Origin: a virus
DNA: 23,419 nucleotides
IMG/VR virus record: IMGVR_UViG_3300032082_001065
Location: 1 to 23,419 of that record
Direction: 5' to 3' (one strand)
Shown: piece after piece, positions 1 through 9,146 of the stretch
Position numbering within the stretch: position 1 is the first letter of the stretch
Layout: each line of letters starts with the position of its first letter
Notes under the pieces: generated by a model
Databases searched by the model: none
Told to the model about the DNA's origin: nothing
What the model saw: the letters and a program-made list of their open reading frames with translations, nothing else
Translations under genes and position numbers: made by a program

Positions 1-615
1 ATCGGCTACTACTTCATCTAAGTAAGCTGTAGCTTGTGTGTTAGTAATACTTGTTCCAGATGTAATAATTGTTAAGTTAGCAGTTAAGCTGCCAGTAACA
101 AAGTCTAATGAACCTGAAGTTATATGATCAGTATTACCAGCTGTGGCAATAGTTACATTACTTTCAAATGCAGAAGCAGAATCACATATTTCAACCTTTA
201 GCCCGTCGCCTTTTGCGCCTGGATACTTAGCTATTACTATGTGAGCAGCATTAGCTGTATAGCTTCCTGCATCAAATTCAACTTTGTTCTTAATTAATAC
301 ACCAGAAGTGTTACCACCACTTCCTGATACGATACCAGTAGAGTTAAGCGCAGCACTTGAAACTGTTCTGACAACGTATAACTTGTTGCCATAGTTTAAA
401 AAGTTTGATGCGGTAAAGAATGTTTCGAAGTTGGATGCTTTTGGTTCACCAAAACGTGATACTAAAGAAGTTTCGCTATCAACGAGAACTCTTTGCTCAA
501 CAGGACCCCACTCAAATACACCAGCTATTGCACCTTCCGTTGTGGAAACTGCAGGCACTACTGTAGTTAAGTCGACTTCGCTAACATTTACACCGGGACT
601 GACTTGAAATGCCAT
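1..615 (-). CDS. gp18: Tail sheath protein gp18, N-terminal part (runs off left edge)
   Basis: This is the first 205 codons of the T4-type contractile tail sheath protein, which polymerises around the tail tube and shortens to drive DNA delivery. The reading frame is open from the ATG at 613-615 to base 1 with no stop. The product starts MAFQVSPGVNVSEVDLTTVV and continues with a glycine-rich GVFEWGPVE stretch, RFGEP, FLNYG and LYVVRTV, then AKYPGAKGDGLKVE. This is the order expected of the gp18 N-terminal domain. T4 gp18 is 659 aa, so about two thirds is missing here. A good Shine-Dalgarno (AGGAG) lies 7 bases before the ATG. Position right after gene 17 matches T4 order. A late promoter box lies in the 65-base gap upstream. 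Recognition of the family is firm. Confidence 0.96.
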   Translation of the reverse strand, partial: MAFQVSPGVNVSEVDLTTVVPAVSTTEGAIAGVFEWGPVEQRVLVDSETSLVSRFGEPKASNFETFFTASNFLNYGNKLYVVRTVSSAALNSTGIVSGSGGNTSGVLIKNKVEFDAGSYTANAAHIVIAKYPGAKGDGLKVEICDSASAFESNVTIATAGNTDHITSGSLDFVTGSLTANLTIITSGTSITNTQATAYLDEVVAD

Positions 616-653
616 CTTATGCTCCTATATTAAAAATTCAAATAGTTTGAATA

Positions 654-661
654 TATTTATT
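654..661 (-). promoter_or_regulatory. Candidate T4-type late promoter for gene 18
   Basis: On the minus strand this reads AATAAATA, one mismatch from the T4 late box TATAAATA. It sits in the only intergenic gap of the terminase/sheath region, 39 bases before the gene 18 ATG. T4-like late transcription uses the gp55 sigma factor and the sliding clamp on such boxes. An AT-rich 7-bp inverted repeat (ATTCAAA/TTTGAAT, 636-652) lies directly downstream and overlaps the expected start site. Confidence 0.55.
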
Positions 662-680
662 AAAACCTAGGGTTAGAAAA

Positions 681-2288
681 CTACCAGCTCCCCTCTTGGA
701 GATAACCATCTACTACAGGTTCAATACCATCTTCTACGAACCCAAATGGAAGCATATCATCTTCTATCATCTTGGCGTGTTGATCCTGAGTATGTTTTCT
801 AACGTCTGTTTGTGTTAACTCTTTAAAATAATCTTGAATGCTCAACCAACCATATAATACTAAACACATAACTAAATCATCATGACAGCCACCTTCGGCC
901 TCATATGACTCACCTTTTTGAGCAAAATGAGTAAGCTCTTCTAAAATTTTATAATCAGTTATAAATAGACTGTCATTCTCTATTAATGTCTTTAGATTTA
1001 GGCATCCTGTTCTTTTGACTTGCTTAGTAGTTCTAACGCCAAAATACTGTCCTCCTGATCCAAATCCTGATGATAAAACTTGTCCTGCTCTACCTCTTGC
1101 AGCTGACATTAACACGTTTTCTATCTCTAGATCATTATGTATTGACTCAGCTACTGACATTCCTATATCATTCGACTCAATAAGCATATAAGCATTGTTA
1201 TATTTTCTTGCTAATCCTGCTATTACTTGAGGAAAATTCATAGGAGATATTTCGTTATTTTGATATACAGCAACTACCTTTGATGGTATTTCCGTTACAT
1301 CTATAACGACTACTGCTGAGTAATCGTTGTTTACTCCTCTTGCAGTATCACAAATAGCAACATACATATGATCTTTTTGTTGCTCTTCATAAATTCTATA
1401 ATGTTCGTTTTCTGTTATTGGTCTTTTATATACTAATCGTTTTAAAACAGATGGTGATATAAGAGTGTTTGATGACCCAATAAATTCACATTCAAACTCA
1501 ACTCTAAATTGATCAGCAGATGTGTTTCTTATTGTCTGCTCTTTCCATTCTTTATCTCTTCCAGGTACATCAGACCAATGAACATCAATTCTTTGATATT
1601 CGTTTATACCTTCTTCACTATCATTCCATATTTTATAGAATAGATTTAAACCGTTAGGGGTTGAAGTAATAAGTACCTTAGAAGTTTTACCAGATGAAAT
1701 CGTAGGATATACAGAAGCAAAGAACTCTTCTTGTATGTGCATAGGTACAAAAGCAAACTCATCTAAGTAAATAAGGTTAAATGATCCACCCCTAATAGCT
1801 GATGCTGATGTTGAAGCTGCTAATATCTTAGAGCCGTTTTCTAATTCAACATTACCTTTGTTCCATTCTACAACACCTAATTGCAGCCATCTTGGTAAAT
1901 GTTCATAAGCTAGAGATATTCTAGATAAAATTTCTCTTGATTGTTGAGATTTGTGAGCTAGGATAGCTATACTAAATGATTCATTAAACATTAGATACCA
2001 TAATAAGGTAGCAGCAATAGTAGTTGTTTTACCTGACTGTCTAGGCATCTTACATATTACAAATCTCTCATCTTGAACTAACTTAACTATATCTTCTTGA
2101 AAGTCATATAGATTAAAAGGTACTAATCCTTCATCAATATTTACAATTTGTATATAGTTTTGAATAAAGTAAATTGCATCTTGAGAACATTTTACAAACT
2201 CTTCTACCTGCTCCGGAGTAAACTCTTGTGGAACATTAGCTCGCTTTAGGTTAGGATTACCTAAGTAATTTTCTCTAGCTTGATTCAT
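681..2288 (-). CDS. gp17: Terminase large subunit gp17 (packaging ATPase and nuclease)
   Basis: This is the motor of DNA packaging. It hydrolyses ATP to push DNA through the portal and cuts the concatemer at headful ends. The N-terminal ATPase has Walker A PRQSGKTT at residues 82-89, Walker B LIYLDE at 172-177 and a coupling motif ITSTPNG at 207-213. The C-terminal RNase H-like nuclease shows the expected acidic residues: D314 (ICDTARG), E371 (LIESND) and D470/D471 (CHDDLVM). At 535 aa it is shorter than T4 gp17 (610 aa) but carries both domains. The ATG overlaps the end of gene 16 by 14 bases, which suggests translational coupling. It ends in TAG at 681-683. No intein or intron is visible, although gene 17 is a known insertion site for these. 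Confidence 0.99.
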   Translation of the reverse strand: MNQARENYLGNPNLKRANVPQEFTPEQVEEFVKCSQDAIYFIQNYIQIVNIDEGLVPFNLYDFQEDIVKLVQDERFVICKMPRQSGKTTTIAATLLWYLMFNESFSIAILAHKSQQSREILSRISLAYEHLPRWLQLGVVEWNKGNVELENGSKILAASTSASAIRGGSFNLIYLDEFAFVPMHIQEEFFASVYPTISSGKTSKVLITSTPNGLNLFYKIWNDSEEGINEYQRIDVHWSDVPGRDKEWKEQTIRNTSADQFRVEFECEFIGSSNTLISPSVLKRLVYKRPITENEHYRIYEEQQKDHMYVAICDTARGVNNDYSAVVVIDVTEIPSKVVAVYQNNEISPMNFPQVIAGLARKYNNAYMLIESNDIGMSVAESIHNDLEIENVLMSAARGRAGQVLSSGFGSGGQYFGVRTTKQVKRTGCLNLKTLIENDSLFITDYKILEELTHFAQKGESYEAEGGCHDDLVMCLVLYGWLSIQDYFKELTQTDVRKHTQDQHAKMIEDDMLPFGFVEDGIEPVVDGYLQEGSW

Positions 2289-2679
2289 TTATTTGTTTCT
2301 TAATAAGCTTTTGTAAGTCACCTGTACTGCCTACAAATAATGTATTGTTAACAGTTGATGGACTTTTGCCTCCATTAGCTGTTGTTTCTATATTCTGTTT
2401 CTTTTTAGATAGATCCATTAATGCTATGTTTGCATCAGATAAAGTTCTAACTAAAGTAGCAACTACTTCAAACGCTCTTGGGTGTTGGGATTGCTGCGCA
2501 ACTTCTAAAAGTTCTGTGAGAGCATTAGAACCGTTTTCAATAACTTGATAAAGATTACCTCTTGCATACTCAAAGTCATTGTCAAGCTTGCTATCGCTTA
2601 CAATTGCTTTTGCTTTAGTTATATCTTTCTTAAGAGGTTCAAGTTCTAAAAACTCACCAATAGTGTCTTTATTATCCAT
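2275..2679 (-). CDS. gp16: Terminase small subunit gp16
   Basis: The gp16 family recognises concatemeric DNA and stimulates the gp17 ATPase as an oligomeric ring. The 134-aa product is acidic at its N-terminus. Its central helical stretch (about residues 45-95, including HPRAFEVVATLVRTLSDAN) is the typical oligomerisation core of T4-like gp16. A short basic C-terminus with LQKLIKKQ follows. T4 gp16 is 164 aa. The assignment rests on this pattern and on its position between gp15 and gp17. The start overlaps the end of gene 15 by 8 bases (ATGGATAA) and the stop overlaps gene 17 by 14, so the three genes are tightly coupled. Confidence 0.9.
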   Translation of the reverse strand: MDNKDTIGEFLELEPLKKDITKAKAIVSDSKLDNDFEYARGNLYQVIENGSNALTELLEVAQQSQHPRAFEVVATLVRTLSDANIALMDLSKKKQNIETTANGGKSPSTVNNTLFVGSTGDLQKLIKKQINESS

Positions 2680-3505
2680 TAAAATATTTATCTGTCACGA
2701 ATCCATAGTTATCATTTGCACTGACGCTATCAGTATTTATAGCAACGGTGCTATTAGATGTTGGATTACCATTAGCGTCTAATCCAGGTGTTATTGTTAT
2801 TCTGCTTGCTGGAGTTGCAATACTATTAATAGTAAATGCTCCTGGCGCGCCTGGATCAACATAAAATTGAGTATTTGCTTTTTTAATAAGACCTTTCTTA
2901 TCTTCTACAGGACCAAATACATATCCTTTTATATCAAATCTTAAAGTATGAATAAGAGCTCTTCTTGATTCAAAATTACCTTCATAACTATCTGATGTAT
3001 TTAAGCTTTGAAATACAACTGGTATATCAAAACCAAAATCTAAACCGTCTATTAGTTTTAAAGTAGCTGTAAACTCAGGAGTAAAATATGGTAAAATTTG
3101 TTCTAAAATTCTTACTCCATCTTCTGCATTCTTAACCATAACAGCTAATTCAAAACCTATATTAAATGGTGTTGGTGTTCCTACACTTGATAAATTAAAT
3201 GATTCGTCTCTCTTAGCCTGAACTAAATCTCTCATAGGATTCATTCTACGCTCAGGATCATATTGAAAAGAAATCATTTCAAAAGACATTCTTGGTAATT
3301 GTATTTGAATTTGTCTATCTAGATTAGGATCAACATTTAGTCTTTCAATAAACTTTTGTCTTGGTCCATATGAAATAGGCACACGCATAGTCTGGATAGT
3401 ATCACCAGCATTATTCTCTCTATCTATTTCAATGTTATTAAATAATGTACCAAAGTAAACTACATACTTTCTAATAACACCGTTGTAATACTTCTTACCA
3501 AACAT
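2672..3505 (-). CDS. gp15: Tail completion / sheath stabiliser protein gp15
   Basis: T4 gp15 forms a hexameric ring that caps the finished tail and provides the surface that joins head to tail. The product is 277 aa, against 272 in T4. It has the family's typical start (MFGKKYYNGVIRKYVVYFG) and internal motifs VPISYGPRQKFIERL and LPRMSFEMISFQYDPERR, which I recognise from T4-like phages. Its ATG shares one base with the gene 14 stop (TAATG at 3505). Its end overlaps gene 16. The C-terminal coding sequence also contains a perfect late promoter box at 2734-2741. Confidence 0.96.
   Translation of the reverse strand: MFGKKYYNGVIRKYVVYFGTLFNNIEIDRENNAGDTIQTMRVPISYGPRQKFIERLNVDPNLDRQIQIQLPRMSFEMISFQYDPERRMNPMRDLVQAKRDESFNLSSVGTPTPFNIGFELAVMVKNAEDGVRILEQILPYFTPEFTATLKLIDGLDFGFDIPVVFQSLNTSDSYEGNFESRRALIHTLRFDIKGYVFGPVEDKKGLIKKANTQFYVDPGAPGAFTINSIATPASRITITPGLDANGNPTSNSTVAINTDSVSANDNYGFVTDKYFNG
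2734..2741 (-). promoter_or_regulatory. Candidate late promoter for genes 16-17
   Basis: The minus strand reads TATAAATA, an exact match to the T4 late box. It lies inside the end of gene 15, 55 bases before the gene 16 ATG, a plausible distance for a short leader. It is inside coding sequence (codons for A-I-N-T), so chance cannot be excluded. Confidence 0.4.
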
Positions 3506-4269
3506 TAAAAGTTATTCTCACTAAATGGATTAAACTCACTAAAGTCAATAAATTCTAATCCCTCATCTTGGAAGAATGTTGAATCATCATCTTTATCTTG
3601 AGTTCTTTTATCGTAGTTATCGTTTATTATTTCTTGACCTGATTCAGTAGTTAAAGCTAAACCTGTTTCTAAAGTTAGACCTCTTGCATCTAATAAGTAT
3701 GATTGAGATCTATCTACTTCTATGCTATCTATTTCTGGTATACCAGTACTAAATCTTTCATCAGAATATTCAAATGTTTCTAAAGAAAGATCGTAAGTTT
3801 GAAGATCACCTAATTGATAAAATAGAGCATCATGTTTAACAAATTTAACTTCAAATAATTTACCAATTGCAGTAGGTAGGGAACCTTTAATCCATGGTAA
3901 AAATATTAAATCACCTTCTCTTGGTCTAGTAATATTAGGTTGAAATTCTTCTATCTCTTCTACAAATCTTCTTCGTGCAACAGTTACATTCATTTGATCT
4001 TGTATAGTAAGACCAAATCTTTCCATAAAGGCACCTTGACCTTCATACCCTTCTACTGACTTAATATATAATTCTAACGGATAAGCAGTTTCAAATTTAG
4101 ATAAAACAGCTTCTGAATATAATTGATCTTGCTCTACTTGATTTCTTGGAAGGTAAAATGACTCTTGACCATATATAGAAATAGCTTCTATAATTAGATC
4201 TTCAATAAGACTTGATTCACCACTAGCTTCGTAGTTTTGAAAGTAAGTTGATCTTCCTTGTATTGCCAT
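3505..4269 (-). CDS. gp14: Neck protein gp14 (head completion)
   Basis: gp14 joins gp13 in the neck below the portal and closes the filled head before the tail attaches. The product is 254 aa, against 256 in T4. Its N-terminal motifs (STYFQNYEASGESSLIEDLI, then YLPR) and the mid part VARRRFVEE...GDLIFLPW are typical of T4-like gp14. The C-terminal 60 residues are acidic (DKDDDSTFFQDEG). It follows gene 13 after only 6 bases and ends in a TAATG overlap with gene 15. An AGGG element 10 bases before the ATG serves as ribosome binding site. Confidence 0.94.
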   Translation of the reverse strand: MAIQGRSTYFQNYEASGESSLIEDLIIEAISIYGQESFYLPRNQVEQDQLYSEAVLSKFETAYPLELYIKSVEGYEGQGAFMERFGLTIQDQMNVTVARRRFVEEIEEFQPNITRPREGDLIFLPWIKGSLPTAIGKLFEVKFVKHDALFYQLGDLQTYDLSLETFEYSDERFSTGIPEIDSIEVDRSQSYLLDARGLTLETGLALTTESGQEIINDNYDKRTQDKDDDSTFFQDEGLEFIDFSEFNPFSENNF

Positions 4270-4275
4270 AGTTCA

Positions 4276-5022
4276 TTACCCTATCATGTCGCTAACTGGT
4301 AAGCTGTATGAAGAAATCATTTCGGCTTCAAGCTTATTTATCTCTGCTTCTGCCTCATTCATTATCTGGCTACCATTAAACGTAACGCCTCCGGGTAATT
4401 GTAATCCGCCAAATTTAGATAAATTTGTGCCCCATTGATATTTTATTTTTGCAGTTGCATAATTTAAAAGCCATCTATCTTTATAAACATCGTTATAAGT
4501 TTCAGGGTCAACTATTTTATATACTTCAGCTATTACATACTCACCGGCTTGAAGTTTATCCCAATCCATATCTACATATATTCTATTTGTATGTCTGTTA
4601 AATCTAATAGGTTGTCTTCCTACTAAAAGCTCTTCTATAAATTGTATATGTTGCATATTAGTATAATATGTAACAAGTGATTGATTAAATGAAGTAAGGT
4701 CATATAAATCATTTAATGCAATTTGATATCTAATATTAAATAAATTATTAGTAGATAAATTATTACCTATATCAAATATTCTAACAGCTCCAATAATATT
4801 ATCTGGAATTGTTAAATATTGATTATCTATATCGTCTTGAGTAATTGATTTTTTATAGAAGTCTCTTTCAACCCCGTCAAAATGATAGTCCCAATAATAA
4901 GAAAAAGATTCATCTATACGATCTTCTACCTGCATATCTTCTACATTAATTTCGATCACAGGAAAACCTAACTTGCGTAAACAATAATCTTTGAATTCTG
5001 TTCTACTTGTTGGTAATGCCAT
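4276..5022 (-). CDS. gp13: Neck protein gp13 (head completion)
   Basis: gp13 forms the upper neck ring under the portal and works with gp14 to finish the head. The 248-aa product is shorter than T4 gp13 (309 aa). It begins MALPTSRTEFKDYCLRKLG and continues with VIEINVEDMQVEDRIDE and YYWDYHFDGV, which I recognise as the marine T4-like gp13 N-terminus. RWLLNYATAKIKYQWG lies in the C-terminal third. The ATG is 3 bases after the stop of the upstream fibre gene, and the GGGGA ribosome binding site lies inside that gene's last codons. Expression is thus probably coupled to the 1360-aa fibre. Confidence 0.94.
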   Translation of the reverse strand: MALPTSRTEFKDYCLRKLGFPVIEINVEDMQVEDRIDESFSYYWDYHFDGVERDFYKKSITQDDIDNQYLTIPDNIIGAVRIFDIGNNLSTNNLFNIRYQIALNDLYDLTSFNQSLVTYYTNMQHIQFIEELLVGRQPIRFNRHTNRIYVDMDWDKLQAGEYVIAEVYKIVDPETYNDVYKDRWLLNYATAKIKYQWGTNLSKFGGLQLPGGVTFNGSQIMNEAEAEINKLEAEMISSYSLPVSDMIG

Positions 5023-5025
5023 TTA

Positions 5026-8000
5026 TTATCCCCAGACTACTGAACCACCACTATCATAGACTTTAAGTAATCTATTTGAACTATCATATAGATCTTCTAT
5101 AACTGCGTTAGCTGCTATTGTTATATCGTTGAATGAAACACTTGCTCCTGTAGCTACATCCTGACCGATATGAACTCCAGTTGAGTTAGATGTTACACCT
5201 GTGCCACCTACTACTGCAAATGATCTAGAAGCAGCAATATTACCACCACCTGTTAAACCATTGCCTGCTGTAAGAGTTACTGATGTATGATTAATATGCT
5301 CATTAGCTACAAACCCTGATAATGAATCATGATTAATTTGTGAATCGTTAGTAAATACACCTGAACTGTTTGCTGTAATACCTGTGTTAGCTACGACTGC
5401 TACTGCTGGTTCCCATCCTTCTCCAGCTGAACCTGTAACAGCTATACCATTACCTCCAGTAACATTATCTACATAGTTACCAGATGTGTCTGTTCCTAAT
5501 GCAATATCATTTGCTTTAGTATGGAAAGCATATTCAGTTCCACCAGCTAGTTTATGTGTCCATCTATCAGCTGATTCATCCCAGAAGAATAAAGCATTAG
5601 CTGAATCACCTCTTTCTACTTCTAATCCTGCATCAACAGAAGGAATACCTGTTTGATCTTTTGCTATAGTTATAATTGCATCAGTAACTGCTAATGTTGC
5701 TGTAGATACTGTTGTCTGAGTACCTGAAATAGCTAGGTTACCTGATACTGTTACATCATTAAACGTCACATCATCAGTAGTTCCTACTGCTTGACCAATA
5801 TGAACACCAGTTGCATTTACGGTTACACCAGTACCTGCTTTAACAAATGTACCTGTTGAATTAGATGTAATACCGTTATTAGCTTTAACTGCTACCGCTG
5901 AACTGTTTACTGATAAACCATTTCCAGCTCCTACTGATACAGCAGTTGAGTTAGCAACAATACCATTACCTGCTCCTACGTTAATAGTTCTTGTAGAAGC
6001 GATTGTACCACCACCTGTTAAACCTGTTCCAGCTGTTACTGAAACTGTACTATGGTCTATATTTTCATTAGCAACATAACCTGATAAGTTATGAATATCA
6101 ATATTACTTTCTGCTATAAATACACCAGACGAATTAGATACAACTTGATTATTACCTGCAGCTACAGCTAAAGTTCTAGAAGAAGCTATAGTACCGCCTC
6201 CTGAAAGACCGTTACCAGCTGTAATAGTTACTCCTGAATGATCTATGTTTTCATTAGCAACATATCCAGAAAGATTATGAATATCTATATTTCCTTCGGC
6301 AATAAATACACCAGATGAATTTGATACAACTTGATTGTTACCTGCAGCAACTGCTAGAGTTCTATTAGCAGCAATTGTACCACCTCCAGATAATCCATTA
6401 CCTGCAGAGATTGAAACACTTGAGTGATCTATATTTTCATTAGCAACGTAGCCTGAAAGATTATGAATATCTAAATTACTTTCGTTTACAAATACTCCAG
6501 AAGAATTAGATACTACTTGGTTATTGCCTGCAACAACATGTACACCAGTTGAGTTAGATGCTACACCTGAGCCTGCTGATACTGCTACAGCAGTTGAATT
6601 TACTCCAATACCGTTACCAGCTCCTACTGCAAATGATCTGCTTGTAGTAATATTACCACCACCAGTTAAACCATTTCCTGCAGTTAATGTAACTGAACTA
6701 TGATTTATATGCTCATTAGCAACAAAGTTTGATAAACTATCGTGATCTATTCCTGATGCATCTGCATATACTCCGGAAGCATTAGATGTAATACCTGTAC
6801 CAGCTACAACATGGACTCCTGTAGAGTTTGAAGCAATACCTAGTCCTGCTGTAACAGCAAATGATCTTGAAGCAGTAATATCACCGCCTCCTGTTAAACC
6901 ATTTCCAGCTGTTAATGAGACGCTTGAGTGATTAATATGTTCGTTAGCTACAAAACCTGATAAGTTATCATGAACAATAGCCGAATCGTCTGTAAATATT
7001 CCTGTTGAGTTAGCTGTTATACCAGTATTAGGTACTACTGAAACTGCTGTTGTATTAACAGATAAACCAGCACCAACGCCCAAGTTTAAAGTAACATCAC
7101 CAGTTGTACCACCACCGGTTAAACCATTGCCAGCAACTACGGACTCAATGTCTCCCGCGTCGTTTGTAAAACTAAATTGCCCAGTACTATTATCATAACT
7201 TATATCTCCACCACCGCTGAATAAGCCTCTTATAGTAGATGAGTTAATTGATAGAGCTGTTGAGTTAACATTTAAACCATTACCTGCAGCAACATGAACA
7301 CCAGTAGCATTTACGACAACACCATCGCCTGCATCTACTGCAAATGATCTTGATGCAGCAATTGTACCACCACCAGTTAAACCATTACCAGCTGTAAGCG
7401 TAACACCGCTATGATCTATATTTTCGTTAGCAACATAACCTGATAAGTTATGAATGTCAATGTTACCTTCATTGATAAAGACACCAGTTGAGTTAGATAC
7501 AACTTGATTATTACCAGGCTCAACATGAACTCCAGTTGAGTTAGATGTTATACCACTGCCTCCGTTAACAGCTACAGTAGTATTATTAACAGTAATACCA
7601 TTACCTGCACCTGCAGTAATAGTAACTGTACCAGTAGAACCGCCTCCAGTTAAACCTGAACCAGCAACTATATCAGTAATACTAGAATTACCTACGTCAA
7701 AACCAGCATCGTTATTAAATGCTGATAAAGGTATTTCTGAAATTAATTTTCTTTTATCTGCACCGTTATCTAATATGATAAGTTCATCTTCTGAATTTGT
7801 AACACTTTGCGTCATATCTGGTAATTCAGATAAATCAACAAATACACCTGAGCTGTTAGCAGATAGGCCTGTATTAGCTATAACAGCTATAGAAGGATCT
7901 GATCCTTCTCCTGGTGTGTGAGTAACAGCAATACCGTTGCCTGCTGTTACATCATCGATATAATTACCTGACGTATCAGTTCCTAAAGCAATATCGTGTT

Positions 8001-9108
8001 GTTTTGTATGCAATACATATTCAGTTCCACCTGCTAGTTTTTGAATCCATCTATCTTGTGATTCATCCCATACAAGTAATGCATTAGCAGAGTCACCTCT
8101 TTCTACTTCTATACCTGCATCTAAAGCTGGTGTACCTGTCTGTCCAGATGCAACTGTAATAACTGCATCGTTAACTACTAAATTGTTTGTGTCAACAGTA
8201 GTTTGTGTTCCTTGAATTGTTAGATTACCTGATACGATAACATCACTAAATGTTACGTCAGCTGTTGTGCTAACATCTTGTCCTATATGAACACCCGTTG
8301 CATTTACAGTAACACCTGTTCCTGCTGTAACTTTTAAATCAGTTGAATTAGCTGTTAAGCCATCTCCTGCTGCAACGTGTACTCCAGAAGAATTAGATAC
8401 TAAAGCAGTATTACCAACTACTGCTAGTGATCTTGTTGATGTTAAATCACCACCCCCTGATAGACCATTACCAGCTGTAACTGAAACTGAACTATGGTTT
8501 ATATTTTCATTAGCTACGTATCCGGATAAATTGTGAATATCAATATTACTTTCATTAATAAAGATACCTGATGAATTAGATACTACTTGAGTATTACCTG
8601 CTACAACGGCAAATGATCTTGAAGCTGTTATATCTCCACCGCCAGTTAAACCATTACCTGCTGATAGGGATACAGAGCTATGGTTTATATGTTCGTTTGC
8701 TACAAAGTTGCTTAAATTATCATGATCGATACTTGATTCTAATACGTTTATAAAACCTGTTGAGTTAACAGATACAAGATCGCCTACTTTTATTAAGCCT
8801 GAAACTGTTGAATTAGCCGATGGCAAAGTTTGAGCATAAGTAGAACCATCGCCTGTGCTTAATACAAATGTAGTATTAGAAGCTGTATACGTAAAATTAT
8901 CTACGCCGCTTACACTTGCACTTTGGATGTTTGTTACTAGACCTTTTGCATTAACTGTTACGACTGGAATAGTCGTAGTGTTACCTACAGTTCCTGCACT
9001 TGCGCCTGAATTTGGAAGCGCTGATGAGTTAACGACACCTGAGCTACTTGTTACCTCAACGCCGCCTACTTCTAAGCCATTTTTTACTCTAAAATTTTGA
9101 TTTGCCAT
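5026..9108 (-). CDS. Giant modular tail-fibre-like virion protein (1360 aa)
   Basis: A predicted virion fibre, exact role unknown. It starts with a short non-repeated head (MANQNFRVKNGLEVGGVEV) of a kind common in marine myovirus fibres. A long array of 40-70 residue repeats follows. Each typically carries NSSGVF, a D/NHxxLSxxVANExIxHSSV segment and AGNGLTGGG followed by ASRSFAV. I count eleven GxGL[T/S]GGG motifs. A module of about 163 residues occurs twice, at 262-424 and 1091-1253. It contains SGNLxIxGTQTTV, DAGxEVERGDSANAL and LGTDTSGNY. The protein ends DSSNRLLKVYDSGGSVVWG. It is rich in Ser, Thr, Asn, Gly and Val, with no Cys and no signal peptide. Lying directly before gene 13, it occupies the T4 gene 12/wac place. 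Whether it is a long side fibre, a whisker or a short fibre cannot be told. Confidence 0.85.
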   Translation of the reverse strand: MANQNFRVKNGLEVGGVEVTSSSGVVNSSALPNSGASAGTVGNTTTIPVVTVNAKGLVTNIQSASVSGVDNFTYTASNTTFVLSTGDGSTYAQTLPSANSTVSGLIKVGDLVSVNSTGFINVLESSIDHDNLSNFVANEHINHSSVSLSAGNGLTGGGDITASRSFAVVAGNTQVVSNSSGIFINESNIDIHNLSGYVANENINHSSVSVTAGNGLSGGGDLTSTRSLAVVGNTALVSNSSGVHVAAGDGLTANSTDLKVTAGTGVTVNATGVHIGQDVSTTADVTFSDVIVSGNLTIQGTQTTVDTNNLVVNDAVITVASGQTGTPALDAGIEVERGDSANALLVWDESQDRWIQKLAGGTEYVLHTKQHDIALGTDTSGNYIDDVTAGNGIAVTHTPGEGSDPSIAVIANTGLSANSSGVFVDLSELPDMTQSVTNSEDELIILDNGADKRKLISEIPLSAFNNDAGFDVGNSSITDIVAGSGLTGGGSTGTVTITAGAGNGITVNNTTVAVNGGSGITSNSTGVHVEPGNNQVVSNSTGVFINEGNIDIHNLSGYVANENIDHSGVTLTAGNGLTGGGTIAASRSFAVDAGDGVVVNATGVHVAAGNGLNVNSTALSINSSTIRGLFSGGGDISYDNSTGQFSFTNDAGDIESVVAGNGLTGGGTTGDVTLNLGVGAGLSVNTTAVSVVPNTGITANSTGIFTDDSAIVHDNLSGFVANEHINHSSVSLTAGNGLTGGGDITASRSFAVTAGLGIASNSTGVHVVAGTGITSNASGVYADASGIDHDSLSNFVANEHINHSSVTLTAGNGLTGGGNITTSRSFAVGAGNGIGVNSTAVAVSAGSGVASNSTGVHVVAGNNQVVSNSSGVFVNESNLDIHNLSGYVANENIDHSSVSISAGNGLSGGGTIAANRTLAVAAGNNQVVSNSSGVFIAEGNIDIHNLSGYVANENIDHSGVTITAGNGLSGGGTIASSRTLAVAAGNNQVVSNSSGVFIAESNIDIHNLSGYVANENIDHSTVSVTAGTGLTGGGTIASTRTINVGAGNGIVANSTAVSVGAGNGLSVNSSAVAVKANNGITSNSTGTFVKAGTGVTVNATGVHIGQAVGTTDDVTFNDVTVSGNLAISGTQTTVSTATLAVTDAIITIAKDQTGIPSVDAGLEVERGDSANALFFWDESADRWTHKLAGGTEYAFHTKANDIALGTDTSGNYVDNVTGGNGIAVTGSAGEGWEPAVAVVANTGITANSSGVFTNDSQINHDSLSGFVANEHINHTSVTLTAGNGLTGGGNIAASRSFAVVGGTGVTSNSTGVHIGQDVATGASVSFNDITIAANAVIEDLYDSSNRLLKVYDSGGSVVWG
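5350..5838 (-). repeat. 163-residue duplicated module, copy 2
   Basis: This codes for residues 1091-1253 of the 1360-aa fibre. It matches residues 262-424 (bases 7837-8325) over its whole length, including VTVNATGVHIGQ, EVERGDSANAL and GTDTSGNY. The two copies flank the shorter repeats near each end of the protein. Confidence 0.85.
7837..8325 (-). repeat. 163-residue duplicated module, copy 1
   Basis: This is the N-terminal copy of the module at 5350-5838. A shorter relative (SGNLTVSGTTTTI, INDNLIKLAANQT, DVDTGI) occurs near residues 243-285 of the 344-aa fibre encoded at 10837-11871. The module is thus shared between neighbouring proteins. Confidence 0.8.
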
Positions 9109-9138
9109 TCGGTTCCCTATCCCCTATATAACTATATC

Positions 9139-9146
9139 TATTTATG
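9139..9146 (-). promoter_or_regulatory. Candidate late promoter for the 1360-aa fibre gene
   Basis: The minus strand reads CATAAATA, one mismatch from TATAAATA. It lies over the stop codon of the 137-aa gene (GCA TAA ATA) and 31 bases before the ATG at 9108. An AGGGGATAGGG stretch between box and ATG serves as ribosome binding site. The same stop-codon arrangement occurs at 18992-18999. Confidence 0.5.

Larger units (their letters stand above)
5150..8760 (-). repeat. Array of AGNGLTGGG/VANE repeats coding for a fibre shaft
   Basis: The coding sequence holds at least ten divergent direct repeats. On the plus strand they are visible as recurring words such as ccacctgttaaaccattacc and attttcattagcaac. 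Protein motifs are kept while third codon positions drift, so the array is old and selected as protein. Boundaries are approximate. Confidence 0.85.

Noticed and set aside
636-680. Hairpins between genes 17 and 18 (ATTCAAA/TTTGAAT followed by T5, and AACC/GGTT) as intrinsic terminators
   Set aside because: The stems are short and almost pure A/T, so they are too weak for a convincing terminator. One overlaps the expected late start site.
681-2288. Intein or homing endonuclease in the terminase gene
   Set aside because: Walker A, Walker B and nuclease motifs are in normal spacing and no extra domain or splice motifs are seen.
2686-2693. GATAAATA on the minus strand just before gene 16
   Set aside because: It is only a few bases before the ATG, so transcripts would be leaderless. 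The exact box at 2734-2741 is better placed.
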